A DNA stretch of 10,104 nucleotides from JAFDVL01 sp043736395 (GTDB taxonomy: Bacteria; Acidobacteriota; Blastocatellia; RBC074), in contig JAYTCQ010000090.1 of assembly GCA_043736395.1 (NCBI GenBank), forward strand, positions 1 through 10,104, given 5' to 3'. Positions within the stretch are counted from its first letter, which is position 1. Each line of letters opens with the position of its first letter. Shown here piece by piece: positions 1 through 5,558 of the stretch. The notes under the pieces were generated by a model, which made no database searches, had not been told where the DNA came from, and was given only the letters and a program-made list of their open reading frames with translations. The position numbers were made by a program, and so were the translations under genes.

Positions 1-497
1 AACTGCAAGGCATCCAAACCAAAAACCAACTTGATCCGACGGAAGAGCAACCGTACATCCCCGGTAACACACGTCAAATATTCGAAGTGAATGGCGTAAA
101 GTTTGGCATCGCGATTTGCCATGAAGGTTTTCGTTATCCTGAAACCGTACGATGGGCGGCAGTGCGCGGTGCGAAAATTGTTTTTCACCCACACTGTACA
201 GGCAGCGACATTACAGGCACGCTACTGCAAGAATGGGGCGCGGCAAGTTCACCGTATTACGAAAAAGCGATGATGATGCGCAGCCGCGAAAATACGATTT
301 ATTTTGCGAGCGTGAATTACGCATTTCGCTATCAGGAATCCGCTACGTGTTTGATTAATCCTTCCGGCGAGTGTCAGGCGTATTTGCCTTATGGCGAAGA
401 GGGTTTGCTCATACAAGAAATTAATGTTGAAGCAGCGACAGGCTTATTGGCGCAGCGATACGCGCCGGAACGCTATGAGGAGAAGAATACAAAATGA
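1..497 (+). CDS. Carbon-nitrogen hydrolase (nitrilase superfamily), 5'-truncated
   Basis: The reading frame is open from the first full codon at base 3, so the gene begins upstream of the window and an internal GTG at 87 is not its start. Nitrilase-superfamily enzymes hydrolyse or condense amides and nitriles in the cytoplasm with a Glu-Lys-Cys triad. Two of the three are visible: the lysine of a KNQL segment (codon 21-23) followed by a YIPG turn, and the nucleophilic cysteine (codon 117-119) in GIAICHEGFRYPE, the classic elbow with its trailing Pro-Glu. The first glutamate lies outside the window. Downstream, MMMRSRENTIYFASVNYA and the INPSGE segment match the conserved core strands. The stop overlaps the next gene's start (ATGA), so the two are probably translationally coupled. 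The substrate cannot be inferred. Confidence 0.9.
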   Translation, partial: LQGIQTKNQLDPTEEQPYIPGNTRQIFEVNGVKFGIAICHEGFRYPETVRWAAVRGAKIVFHPHCTGSDITGTLLQEWGAASSPYYEKAMMMRSRENTIYFASVNYAFRYQESATCLINPSGECQAYLPYGEEGLLIQEINVEAATGLLAQRYAPERYEEKNTK

Positions 498-1099
498 TCC
501 ACGTACAACCCGTCACACTGGAAGGCTACGGGCTGCGATTAGAACCGCTGATCAATAAACATGCCGATGCACTTGCGCTTGCGGCGGCGGATGGAAACCT
601 CTGGGAATTATGGTTTACGTCAGTCCCTGAACCAGAACAGACACACGAATACATTTCCACTGCGCTGATAGGGCAAGAAGCCGGACATCGCATTCCCTGG
701 GTTGTGCGCGAATTGACGAGCCAGTCAATTATCGGCTGCACAAGTTATCACGACATCGTCGCCGCGATTGATCGCGTAGAGATTGGCTATACGTGGTATG
801 CCAAAAGTCGGCAGCGCAGTTCCGTTAACACAAGCTGCAAGCTCTTGCTCTTGCGTCACGCCTTCGACACACTGGGCTGCAAGGTAGTGGGATTGCGCAC
901 AGACAATTTCAATTTCACTTCGCAACGGGCTATCGAAGCATTAGGCGCGAAGAAGGATGGCGTACTTCGTCATCACGCGGTGCGACGCGATGGATCAGTC
1001 CGTGACAGTGTGCTGTATAGCATTCTCGCGCACGAATGGGTTGATGTAAGAAAACATCTGGAAGCGCGATTAATTCGGCACGGCAGCCCGTTAAGTTAA
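494..1099 (+). CDS. GNAT acetyltransferase, RimJ/RimL (Acetyltransf_3) type
   Basis: A 201-residue single-domain acetyltransferase predicted to transfer acetyl from acetyl-CoA to an amino group; the acceptor is unknown. It opens with the GLRLEPL strand typical of the RimJ/RimL branch, continues through VEIGYTWYAKSRQRSSVNT (about 95-113), where the glycine-rich acetyl-CoA loop takes the QRSxVNT form common in this subgroup, then a KLLLLRHAF helix and the FTSQRAIEALGAKKDGVLR segment (141-159). Its ATG overlaps the stop of the upstream hydrolase by four bases, and an AGGAGA Shine-Dalgarno lies at 478-483, so the start is well supported. Proteins fusing a GNAT domain to a nitrilase-like hydrolase are known, so this adjacency may be functional, but that is inference. 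Confidence 0.9.
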   Translation: MIHVQPVTLEGYGLRLEPLINKHADALALAAADGNLWELWFTSVPEPEQTHEYISTALIGQEAGHRIPWVVRELTSQSIIGCTSYHDIVAAIDRVEIGYTWYAKSRQRSSVNTSCKLLLLRHAFDTLGCKVVGLRTDNFNFTSQRAIEALGAKKDGVLRHHAVRRDGSVRDSVLYSILAHEWVDVRKHLEARLIRHGSPLS

Positions 1100-1109
1100 G
1101 TCGAAAATT

Positions 1110-1526
1110 ATGTACAACTTTACTATCGAAGATCATCCCGACAGCAAAGACGTCGCAATCCTCTCACAAGGATTAACCGTCCATTCGTTCCCGCATACGC
1201 CTGCGCTCGGCTTTCAATCTGTCGGTTCATTTATGCGTGATAAGGACGGAAAAATTGTCGGCGGCGTGTGGGGATACATCAATTGGAATTGGCTCCAGGT
1301 TGGATTGGTATGGTTGTCAGAAGATTTGCGCGGCGGCGGATACGGTAAACAATTATTGCTCGCACTGGAAGACAAAGCGCGTGAACGCGGATGTCAATTT
1401 GCGCACCTTGATACGTTCAGTTATCAAGCGCGCCCGTTCTATGAAAAATTAGGATATGAAGTCTTTGCTACGCTCGAAGATTATCCGCCGGGGCAGCAGC
1501 GATTTTTCATGAAAAAGACGTTATAA
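1110..1526 (+). CDS. GNAT-family N-acetyltransferase (Acetyltransf_1 type)
   Basis: A 138-residue protein with a canonical GNAT core. The acetyl-CoA pyrophosphate loop is RGGGYGK (residues 74-80), matching the R/Q-x-x-G-x-G/A consensus, preceded by the WLSEDLR strand and followed by the helix QLLLALEDKARERGC. The C-terminal signature DTFSYQARPFYEKLGYE (101-117) is the usual motif with the tyrosine often acting as general acid. It starts ten bases after the preceding GNAT gene, so the two probably share a transcript, although no convincing Shine-Dalgarno precedes this ATG. The two GNATs belong to different branches and are not tandem duplicates. The substrate is unknown; this class includes acylators of antibiotics, polyamines and protein lysines. 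Confidence 0.88.
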   Translation: MYNFTIEDHPDSKDVAILSQGLTVHSFPHTPALGFQSVGSFMRDKDGKIVGGVWGYINWNWLQVGLVWLSEDLRGGGYGKQLLLALEDKARERGCQFAHLDTFSYQARPFYEKLGYEVFATLEDYPPGQQRFFMKKTL

Positions 1527-1551
1527 CTGATCCGCTTTTTCGTCGCAGTGT

Positions 1552-1610
1552 CAGTACCACCTGCGGTAGCGGGTGGTGTAGTCGCGCATCTGCCACCCGC
1601 TACCGTACTG
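1552..1610. repeat. REP-like palindromic element
   Basis: A perfect 13-bp inverted repeat (CGGTAGCGGGTGG at 1564-1576 and its complement at 1593-1605) brackets a 16-base loop. It is extended by outer arms CAGTA (1552-1556) and TACTG (1606-1610), with a 7-base bulge on the left side. The left half can also fold alone through ACCACC and GGTGGT. The GC-rich stem in an intergenic gap resembles repetitive extragenic palindromes. Part of its outer sequence recurs at 3786-3796. It lies between two same-strand genes and could attenuate transcription, but no T-tract follows. Confidence 0.75.
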
Positions 1611-1635
1611 GCTCGGTGTGCGCCCTCAATTTCAC

Positions 1636-1640
1636 AAGGA
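1636..1640 (+). promoter_or_regulatory. Shine-Dalgarno that fixes the B3 hydrolase start
   Basis: AAGGA lies six bases before the ATG at 1647. The same frame is open back to 1548, but that extension translates the REP-like element. The ribosome-binding site and the signal peptide that begins at 1647 decide the start. Confidence 0.8.
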
Positions 1641-1646
1641 TTTTCA

Positions 1647-2522
1647 ATGAACTACAAACGAAATTTTCTCTGCACATTTTTCATCATCGCCGCGCTCGTG
1701 CTTTTTCCCGCATCAACATTTTCGCAATACGAATCAATGCTCAAAGAATGGAATCAACCATTCAAACCATTCCAAATCATCGGCAATATTTATTACGTCG
1801 GCACGAGCAGTTTGGCATGTTACATCATCAAAACCAACCGTGGATTAATCTTGCTCGATACCGCGTTGCAAGAATCTTCGCCAATCGTGCGCGCCAATAT
1901 CGAAGCACTCGGCTTTAATCTCAAAGATGTAAAAATCATGCTCTCCAGCCACGCACATTTCGATCACGTAGCCGGACACGCTGATATGAAAGCGGCGACA
2001 GGCGCGAAAGTATATGTGATGAAAGGGGACGCCGAAATTATGGCAAGCGGCGGCAAAAAAGGGTTTCATCCGATCCCGCCTTATTATAAACCAATCAAGG
2101 TAGATAAAATTCTCAAAGACGGCGCAACGGTAAAACTTGGCGAAGTCGCCATGACCGCGCACCTCACGCCCGGACACACCGAAGGCAACACCGCGTGGAC
2201 AATGGTCACGGAAGAAAACGGCAAAAAATATAACGTAGTTTTTACGTGCAGCCTGTCCATCAATCCCGGCGTAAAAATGGTGAATAACCCCACCTGGGCG
2301 GGCGTAAAAGAAGCTTATGCAAAATCATTTGCGATCCTGAAATCATTACCGTGCGATGTGTTTTTAGGGCCACACGCGCCGTTTTTCGATATGGAAGAAA
2401 AAGTGAAACGACTCGGCACACAACCGAACCCATTCATTGATCCAAACGGCTTGCGCGATTTTATCGAGACGAATGAAAAGGCGTACAAAGAGCAAATTCA
2501 GCGCGAACGCGATGAGAAGTAA
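1647..2522 (+). CDS. Subclass B3-type metallo-beta-lactamase, exported
   Basis: A 291-residue protein, close to the usual B3 length. Residues 1-26 form a signal peptide (NYKR, then a hydrophobic FFIIAALVLF stretch, likely cleaved near TFS-QY), placing the enzyme in the periplasm. The zinc site is complete: SHAHFDHVAG supplies H102, H104, D106 and H107, TPGHTEGNTAW supplies H177, and LGPHAPFF supplies H243. This corresponds to the B3 ligands H116/H118/H196 and D120/H121/H263. The CSLSINPG segment (201-208) has serine rather than cysteine at the position equivalent to 221, as B3 enzymes do. Known B3 enzymes hydrolyse beta-lactams including carbapenems. Close homologues without that activity exist, so activity is inferred. 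The protein ends in a charged tail rich in Glu, Lys and Arg. Upstream is a REP-like element and downstream a long inverted repeat, so it is probably its own transcription unit. Confidence 0.88.
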   Translation: MNYKRNFLCTFFIIAALVLFPASTFSQYESMLKEWNQPFKPFQIIGNIYYVGTSSLACYIIKTNRGLILLDTALQESSPIVRANIEALGFNLKDVKIMLSSHAHFDHVAGHADMKAATGAKVYVMKGDAEIMASGGKKGFHPIPPYYKPIKVDKILKDGATVKLGEVAMTAHLTPGHTEGNTAWTMVTEENGKKYNVVFTCSLSINPGVKMVNNPTWAGVKEAYAKSFAILKSLPCDVFLGPHAPFFDMEEKVKRLGTQPNPFIDPNGLRDFIETNEKAYKEQIQRERDEK

Positions 2523-2542
2523 AAAAATCTGCGAGCCAAGAA

Positions 2543-2641
2543 GAAAGCATTTCATCCACGAAGGGACACGAAGAAAAACAATCATCATTGAAGATTCTTC
2601 TTCGTGTTACTTCGTGTCCTTCGCGGATGAAAAAATCTTTC
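2543..2641. repeat. Long imperfect inverted repeat (intergenic hairpin)
   Basis: The left arm at 2543-2573 (core TTCATCCACGAAGGGACACG) pairs with the right arm at 2610-2641 (core CGTGTCCTTCGCGGATGAAA) over about 30 positions, with a few mismatches and single-base gaps. The loop is 36 bases and contains a further TTCGTGT copy at 2601-2607, repeated at 2611-2617. It fills most of the gap between the B3 hydrolase and the next gene. It resembles the dispersed CGAAGGACACGAAG-type palindromes seen in many environmental bacterial genomes. It could end transcription of the upstream gene, although no clean U-tract follows. Confidence 0.75.
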
Positions 2642-2661
2642 AATTTACTTCGAGGTAATTC

Positions 2662-3480
2662 ATGCGCACACAAATAGAAAAAGGAATTATTTTTCGCGCT
2701 CTCCACGAAAGAGAAAATGCCTTCGTCATCCCGAATCCGTGGGACACCGGAACCGCGCGAATGCTTGCCCTGCTTGGCTTTGAAGCCTTAGCCACCACCA
2801 GCGCAGGACAAGCATTTTCTGTCGGCAAAACTGACAACACACTTGAGCGCGAAGAAACTTTGGTGCACTGCGCCGCCATCGTAGCCGCTACTGATTTGCC
2901 CGTCAGTGCTGATCTTAGCAATGGCTTTGGTGACGCGCCTGAAATCGCAGCAGAGACAATTCGCCTCGCCGCCGCAACCGGATTGGTCGGCGGCTCCATT
3001 GAAGACGCGACTTACAATCGCGACAATCCAATTTATCCAATCGAATTCGCCGTCGAGCGAATTCAGGCAGTAGCTGAAGCAGTACGCAATTTTGACTTCC
3101 CTTTTACGCTTACCGCTCGCGCTGAAAATTATCTCGTCGGGCGACAGGATTTGCACGACACGATCAAACGTTTGCAAGCGTATCAGGAAGCCGGAGCCGA
3201 TGTTCTCTACGCGCCTTCGTTAACAACCAAAGAAGAAATCGCCGCCGTCATCAGCTCCGTAGATCGCCCCGTCAACATCCTGATGGGCGCACAAGGCGCA
3301 ACCACCGTAGCCGCCCTCTCCGCCCTCGGCGTCAAACGCATCAGCACTGGCAGCGCATTATCTCGCACCGCTTATGGAGCTTTTTTGCGTGCTGCGCGTG
3401 AGATGTCAGAGCAAGGTACTTTTACGTTTGTAGATGAGGCAGTGGGCTTTGGGGAAATTAGTGAAATGTTTGAAGATTGA
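2662..3480 (+). CDS. PEP mutase / isocitrate lyase superfamily enzyme (PrpB-like)
   Basis: A 272-residue TIM-barrel protein of the PEP mutase/isocitrate lyase superfamily, whose members make or break C-C or P-C bonds in 2-oxo acids using Mg. Visible signatures in order are FVIPNPWDTGTARML (21-35), ALATTSAG (42-49), PVSADLSNGFGD (80-91, with the metal-coordinating Asp in SAD), GGSIEDAT (110-117), TLTARAEN (149-156) and NILMGAQGATTVAALSALGVKRISTGS (205-231). The KKCGH motif of true isocitrate lyase is absent, and the second metal-loop residue is Ser where many relatives have Glu (DLEN). It may be an oxaloacetate decarboxylase or carboxy-phosphonoenolpyruvate-like lyase; the exact reaction is not assignable. 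A GAGGT Shine-Dalgarno at 2652-2656 supports the start. Confidence 0.9.
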   Translation: MRTQIEKGIIFRALHERENAFVIPNPWDTGTARMLALLGFEALATTSAGQAFSVGKTDNTLEREETLVHCAAIVAATDLPVSADLSNGFGDAPEIAAETIRLAAATGLVGGSIEDATYNRDNPIYPIEFAVERIQAVAEAVRNFDFPFTLTARAENYLVGRQDLHDTIKRLQAYQEAGADVLYAPSLTTKEEIAAVISSVDRPVNILMGAQGATTVAALSALGVKRISTGSALSRTAYGAFLRAAREMSEQGTFTFVDEAVGFGEISEMFED

Positions 3481-3541
3481 ATGTCGCCAAACGCTCAGTA
3501 AAGTTCTTGCACGCAAACAAGGCGAAGACTAAACTGCAACT

Positions 3542-3778
3542 ATGAATTACAAAGATCGTATTGCGATTAACCCAAATATCCGCAGCGGCAAGCCCTGTAT
3601 TCGCGGCACTCGCATCGCTGTCGCCGATGTTTTTGATTACCTCGGCGGAGGAATGACTGTACCCGAAATTCTTGATGATTTTCCTGACTTAACGGCTGAA
3701 GACATCCAAGCATGCGTTGCGTTTGCGGCTGACCGTGAACGACGACTGTCGGTGATTCCCTATAAAATTGCTGCTTGA
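3542..3778 (+). CDS. DUF433 family antitoxin-like protein
   Basis: A 78-residue protein matching the DUF433 pattern almost end to end: RIAINPNIRSGKPCIRGTRI (6-25), VADVFDYLGGGMTVPEILDDFPDLTAEDIQACVAFA (27-62). DUF433 proteins carry a helix-turn-helix and are commonly the antitoxin half of pairs with a PIN-like DUF5615 protein encoded immediately downstream. Here no such partner follows: the next gene, 39 bases on, is an alarmone synthetase. The protein is therefore an orphan, or it has been paired with a different neighbour. No clear Shine-Dalgarno is seen before the ATG. The family assignment is strong; the antitoxin role is inferred from the family. Confidence 0.88.
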   Translation: MNYKDRIAINPNIRSGKPCIRGTRIAVADVFDYLGGGMTVPEILDDFPDLTAEDIQACVAFAADRERRLSVIPYKIAA

Positions 3779-3785
3779 GTCGTAA

Positions 3786-3796
3786 GTCAGTACCAC
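3786..3796. repeat. Partial copy of the REP-like element's outer sequence
   Basis: GTCAGTACCAC repeats exactly the 11 bases at 1550-1560 that form the left edge of the REP-like element, in the gap between the DUF433 and alarmone-synthetase genes. The rest of the palindrome is not present, so this is at most a decayed or truncated copy. An 11-base match could be coincidental. Confidence 0.35.
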
Positions 3797-3817
3797 TTTC
3801 CTAAAAGCAGCAAAAAC

Positions 3818-4675
3818 ATGGTGAAAGAAATTTCAAAGACACAAATTGATCGTTTAGGCGAACGCCTGAAGAAAGGCAAGATTGAGGAAGCTGACTTGCG
3901 AATGCTGGATCAATATCGCCGTTCTTTTACACCTGCTTATGAAATAGTCGTCAAAGCAATTCGTGAACAATTGTCGTTAGAACCAACAGGACGACCCGCG
4001 AAATCTACTCCATCAATTGTTGATAAGCTAAAACGTGAAAGCATTCGCCTTACACAAATTCAGGATATTGGTGGTTGCCGCTTGATTGCAGTAGATATTG
4101 CCGACCAAGAGCAAGTTATTTTGACGCTCAAAAAACTTTTCGAGAATATTACTATTGCTGATCGCCGTGAAAACCCAAGCCATGGTTATCGTGCGGTTCA
4201 TGTAATTGTGAGGTGCCAAGAAAAATTGATTGAGATACAAATTCGCACTGCGCTTCAGCATCTCTGGGCTGAGTTATCAGAAAAATATTCTGATGTCTTA
4301 GACCCAGCGATTAAATACGGAGGTGGCGATGAAAAAATTCGGGCGTTCCTCACAGAGACAACCTCGAGTCTTATCGGACTGGAGGGACTGGAATCGGAGT
4401 TAAGACTAATAAAAATGGAACTGCCGTCCATAGAAGAAACTGACATAAGGGCTAATCCAGATATGTACGAGAAGCTGATTACAAGCATATCTGGCCTAGA
4501 AGAAAACCTACAGTATAGTAAACAGGGTCTTTTCAAGGTTCTTGAGACTAGAACCAACACTATCGAACGAATCAAACTGCTTCGTAATAAGATCGATATT
4601 GCAAAATCTGATCTTTTTAAATCGGAACTAAAAGAGCTTTTGTTTACCGTGGATAAGAAAATGTTTCCCAAGTAA
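3818..4675 (+). CDS. RelA/SpoT-domain alarmone synthetase with C-terminal extension
   Basis: A 285-residue cytoplasmic protein whose residues about 36-160 form a (p)ppGpp synthetase domain. Key elements: GRPAKSTPSIVDKLKR (58-73) is the ATP-binding R-x-K-S-x-x-SI segment with one extra residue between R59 and K62; QDIGGCRLI (82-90) carries the metal-binding D83; HGYRAVHV (122-129) supplies the guanine-stacking Tyr124 and His128; and EIQIRT (139-144) carries the catalytic Glu139. The HLWAELSEKYSD stretch follows. There is no HD hydrolase domain and no TGS or ACT domain, so it is synthetase-only. Residues 170-285 are a predicted helical extension of unrecognised family, longer than RelP/RelQ-type enzymes have. 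It could be a housekeeping small alarmone synthetase or a toxSAS-type toxin, some of which pyrophosphorylate tRNA. Its neighbours (DUF433 upstream, a small charged protein downstream) make the second plausible but unproven. CTA, ATA, AGA and AGG codons are enriched in the C-terminal part. Confidence 0.88.
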   Translation: MVKEISKTQIDRLGERLKKGKIEEADLRMLDQYRRSFTPAYEIVVKAIREQLSLEPTGRPAKSTPSIVDKLKRESIRLTQIQDIGGCRLIAVDIADQEQVILTLKKLFENITIADRRENPSHGYRAVHVIVRCQEKLIEIQIRTALQHLWAELSEKYSDVLDPAIKYGGGDEKIRAFLTETTSSLIGLEGLESELRLIKMELPSIEETDIRANPDMYEKLITSISGLEENLQYSKQGLFKVLETRTNTIERIKLLRNKIDIAKSDLFKSELKELLFTVDKKMFPK

Positions 4676-4687
4676 GTTAACTTACTT
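4670..4687. promoter_or_regulatory. Perfect 18-bp palindrome overlapping the synthetase stop codon
   Basis: AAGTAAGTTAACTTACTT is identical to its own reverse complement and includes the TAA of the alarmone synthetase gene. There is no loop and no following T-run, so it looks more like a dimeric protein-binding site or mRNA-end structure than an intrinsic terminator. The role is inferred; the symmetry is direct. Confidence 0.6.
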
Positions 4688-4699
4688 CTTGAATTCAAG
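4688..4699. promoter_or_regulatory. Perfect 12-bp palindrome abutting the previous one
   Basis: CTTGAATTCAAG is self-complementary and starts at the base right after the 18-bp palindrome. Together they fill 30 bases with back-to-back dyads just ahead of the small downstream gene. A 12-bp palindrome is weaker evidence alone; the adjacency makes it notable. Confidence 0.45.
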
Positions 4700-4748
4700 C
4701 TTCGTTATCAACTTTGAATTAATGTTTGAAATTTCTTGTAAGGCAATC

Positions 4749-4982
4749 ATGATTTTTTTGATTGAATATAATCGCGAACGTGGTCAGATCGTTTCCTTTG
4801 AAGTCTTCGCTGATTCCACTAGAGAAAAAGCGGAGGATGCTCGATTTGAAACGGAACTTAGGCTAAATCGTGCTGGCATTGAGCATGAAGTGATTTTGCT
4901 AGAAGCTGCTTCTGAAGAAGCGTTACGGCGCACACATCGTCGTTATTTTGAAAACATCGAACAACTTACGACGATGCCGTAG
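4749..4982 (+). CDS. Small charged protein of unknown function, downstream of the synthetase
   Basis: A 77-residue protein I do not assign to a named family. It begins with a hydrophobic strand and basic turn (MIFLIEYNRERGQ), followed by SFEVFADSTREKAEDARFETELRLNRAG (about 16-43), a highly charged probable helix, then a second strand EHEVILLEAASEEALRRTHRRYFENIEQL. The strand-helix-strand-helix pattern and balanced charge suggest a small folded, possibly protein- or nucleotide-interacting domain. I chose the ATG at 4749 because AAGG lies at 4740-4743, five bases upstream. The same frame extends back to an ATG at 4689, but that would translate part of the palindrome region and has no ribosome-binding site. 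Its position immediately after the alarmone synthetase makes it a candidate partner or antitoxin; that is inference only. Confidence 0.72.
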   Translation: MIFLIEYNRERGQIVSFEVFADSTREKAEDARFETELRLNRAGIEHEVILLEAASEEALRRTHRRYFENIEQLTTMP

Positions 4983-5015
4983 GCGCATTCCATAAAACCT
5001 TCCTGACTTTTATTC

Positions 5016-5540
5016 ATGGACATTTGTGAAACAAACCGCCTCATCTTACGCCTCTTACAAAAAGACGATTCCGCCTTCATCTTCCGCTTAGTCAATGAGC
5101 CTTCGTTTATTCAAAACATCGGCGACAAAGGCGTCCGTGATTTGGAAGGGGCGTGGCAATATATTTTGCAGGGACCGATGAAAAGTTATGACGTGAACGG
5201 CTTCGGATTATGGTTGGTCGGGCTGAAAGATTCACTGACGCCAATTGGAATTTGCGGCTTAGTCAAACGTGACGGGCTTGATGATCCTGATATTGGCTAC
5301 GCGTTTTTGCCGGAATTTTGGAAGCAGGGTTATGCTGTAGAAGCGGCGGCGCAGACGCTGATTTTTGCCAAAGAAAATCTTGGCATCCAGCGTGTAGTCG
5401 CTATCACTTCGCCGGATAATTACGATTCCATTCGCGTCTTAAATAAGATTGGATTGCAATTTGAAAAGATGATTTTGCTACCGGGCGCGAGCGCGGAAAG
5501 CAGCTTCTTTACGTCCACACCTGAAAGGGCTAATTTCTAA
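5016..5540 (+). CDS. GNAT acetyltransferase, RimJ/RimL (Acetyltransf_3) type
   Basis: A 174-residue acetyltransferase. The N-terminal ETNRLILRLLQKDDSAFIFRLVNEPSFIQNIGD segment is the hallmark opening of the RimJ/RimL branch. Acetyl-CoA binding is supplied by DIGYAFLPEFWKQGYAVEAAAQTL (92-115), with the W-x-x-G-Y/x-A loop. The IQRVVAITSPDNYDSIRVLNKIGLQFE segment (124-150) contains the conserved Asn-x-x-S-x-x-V/L motif. Family members acetylate ribosomal-protein N termini or small molecules; the acceptor is not determinable here. It is a third GNAT, distinct from the two at 494-1526, and is convergent with the minus-strand regulator, with only 18 bases between their stops and no clear terminator hairpin in that gap. 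Confidence 0.9.
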   Translation: MDICETNRLILRLLQKDDSAFIFRLVNEPSFIQNIGDKGVRDLEGAWQYILQGPMKSYDVNGFGLWLVGLKDSLTPIGICGLVKRDGLDDPDIGYAFLPEFWKQGYAVEAAAQTLIFAKENLGIQRVVAITSPDNYDSIRVLNKIGLQFEKMILLPGASAESSFFTSTPERANF

Positions 5541-5558
5541 AAATCGGCGGACGCGTTA

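Noticed and set aside
494..1526. The two neighbouring GNAT genes as a tandem duplication
   Set aside because: They belong to different GNAT branches, with different acetyl-CoA loops and lengths and no obvious sequence similarity.
1548..1646. N-terminal extension of the B3 hydrolase to an upstream ATG
   Set aside because: It translates the REP-like palindrome, and a good Shine-Dalgarno and signal peptide mark the ATG at 1647.
2437..2658. Small open frame overlapping the hydrolase end and the inverted repeat
   Set aside because: It overlaps the end of a confident gene in another frame and then reads through the repeat; there is no ribosome-binding site or recognisable protein.
4670..4699. Intrinsic terminator after the alarmone synthetase
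   Set aside because: The palindromes lack a loop, are AT-rich and are not followed by a T-run.
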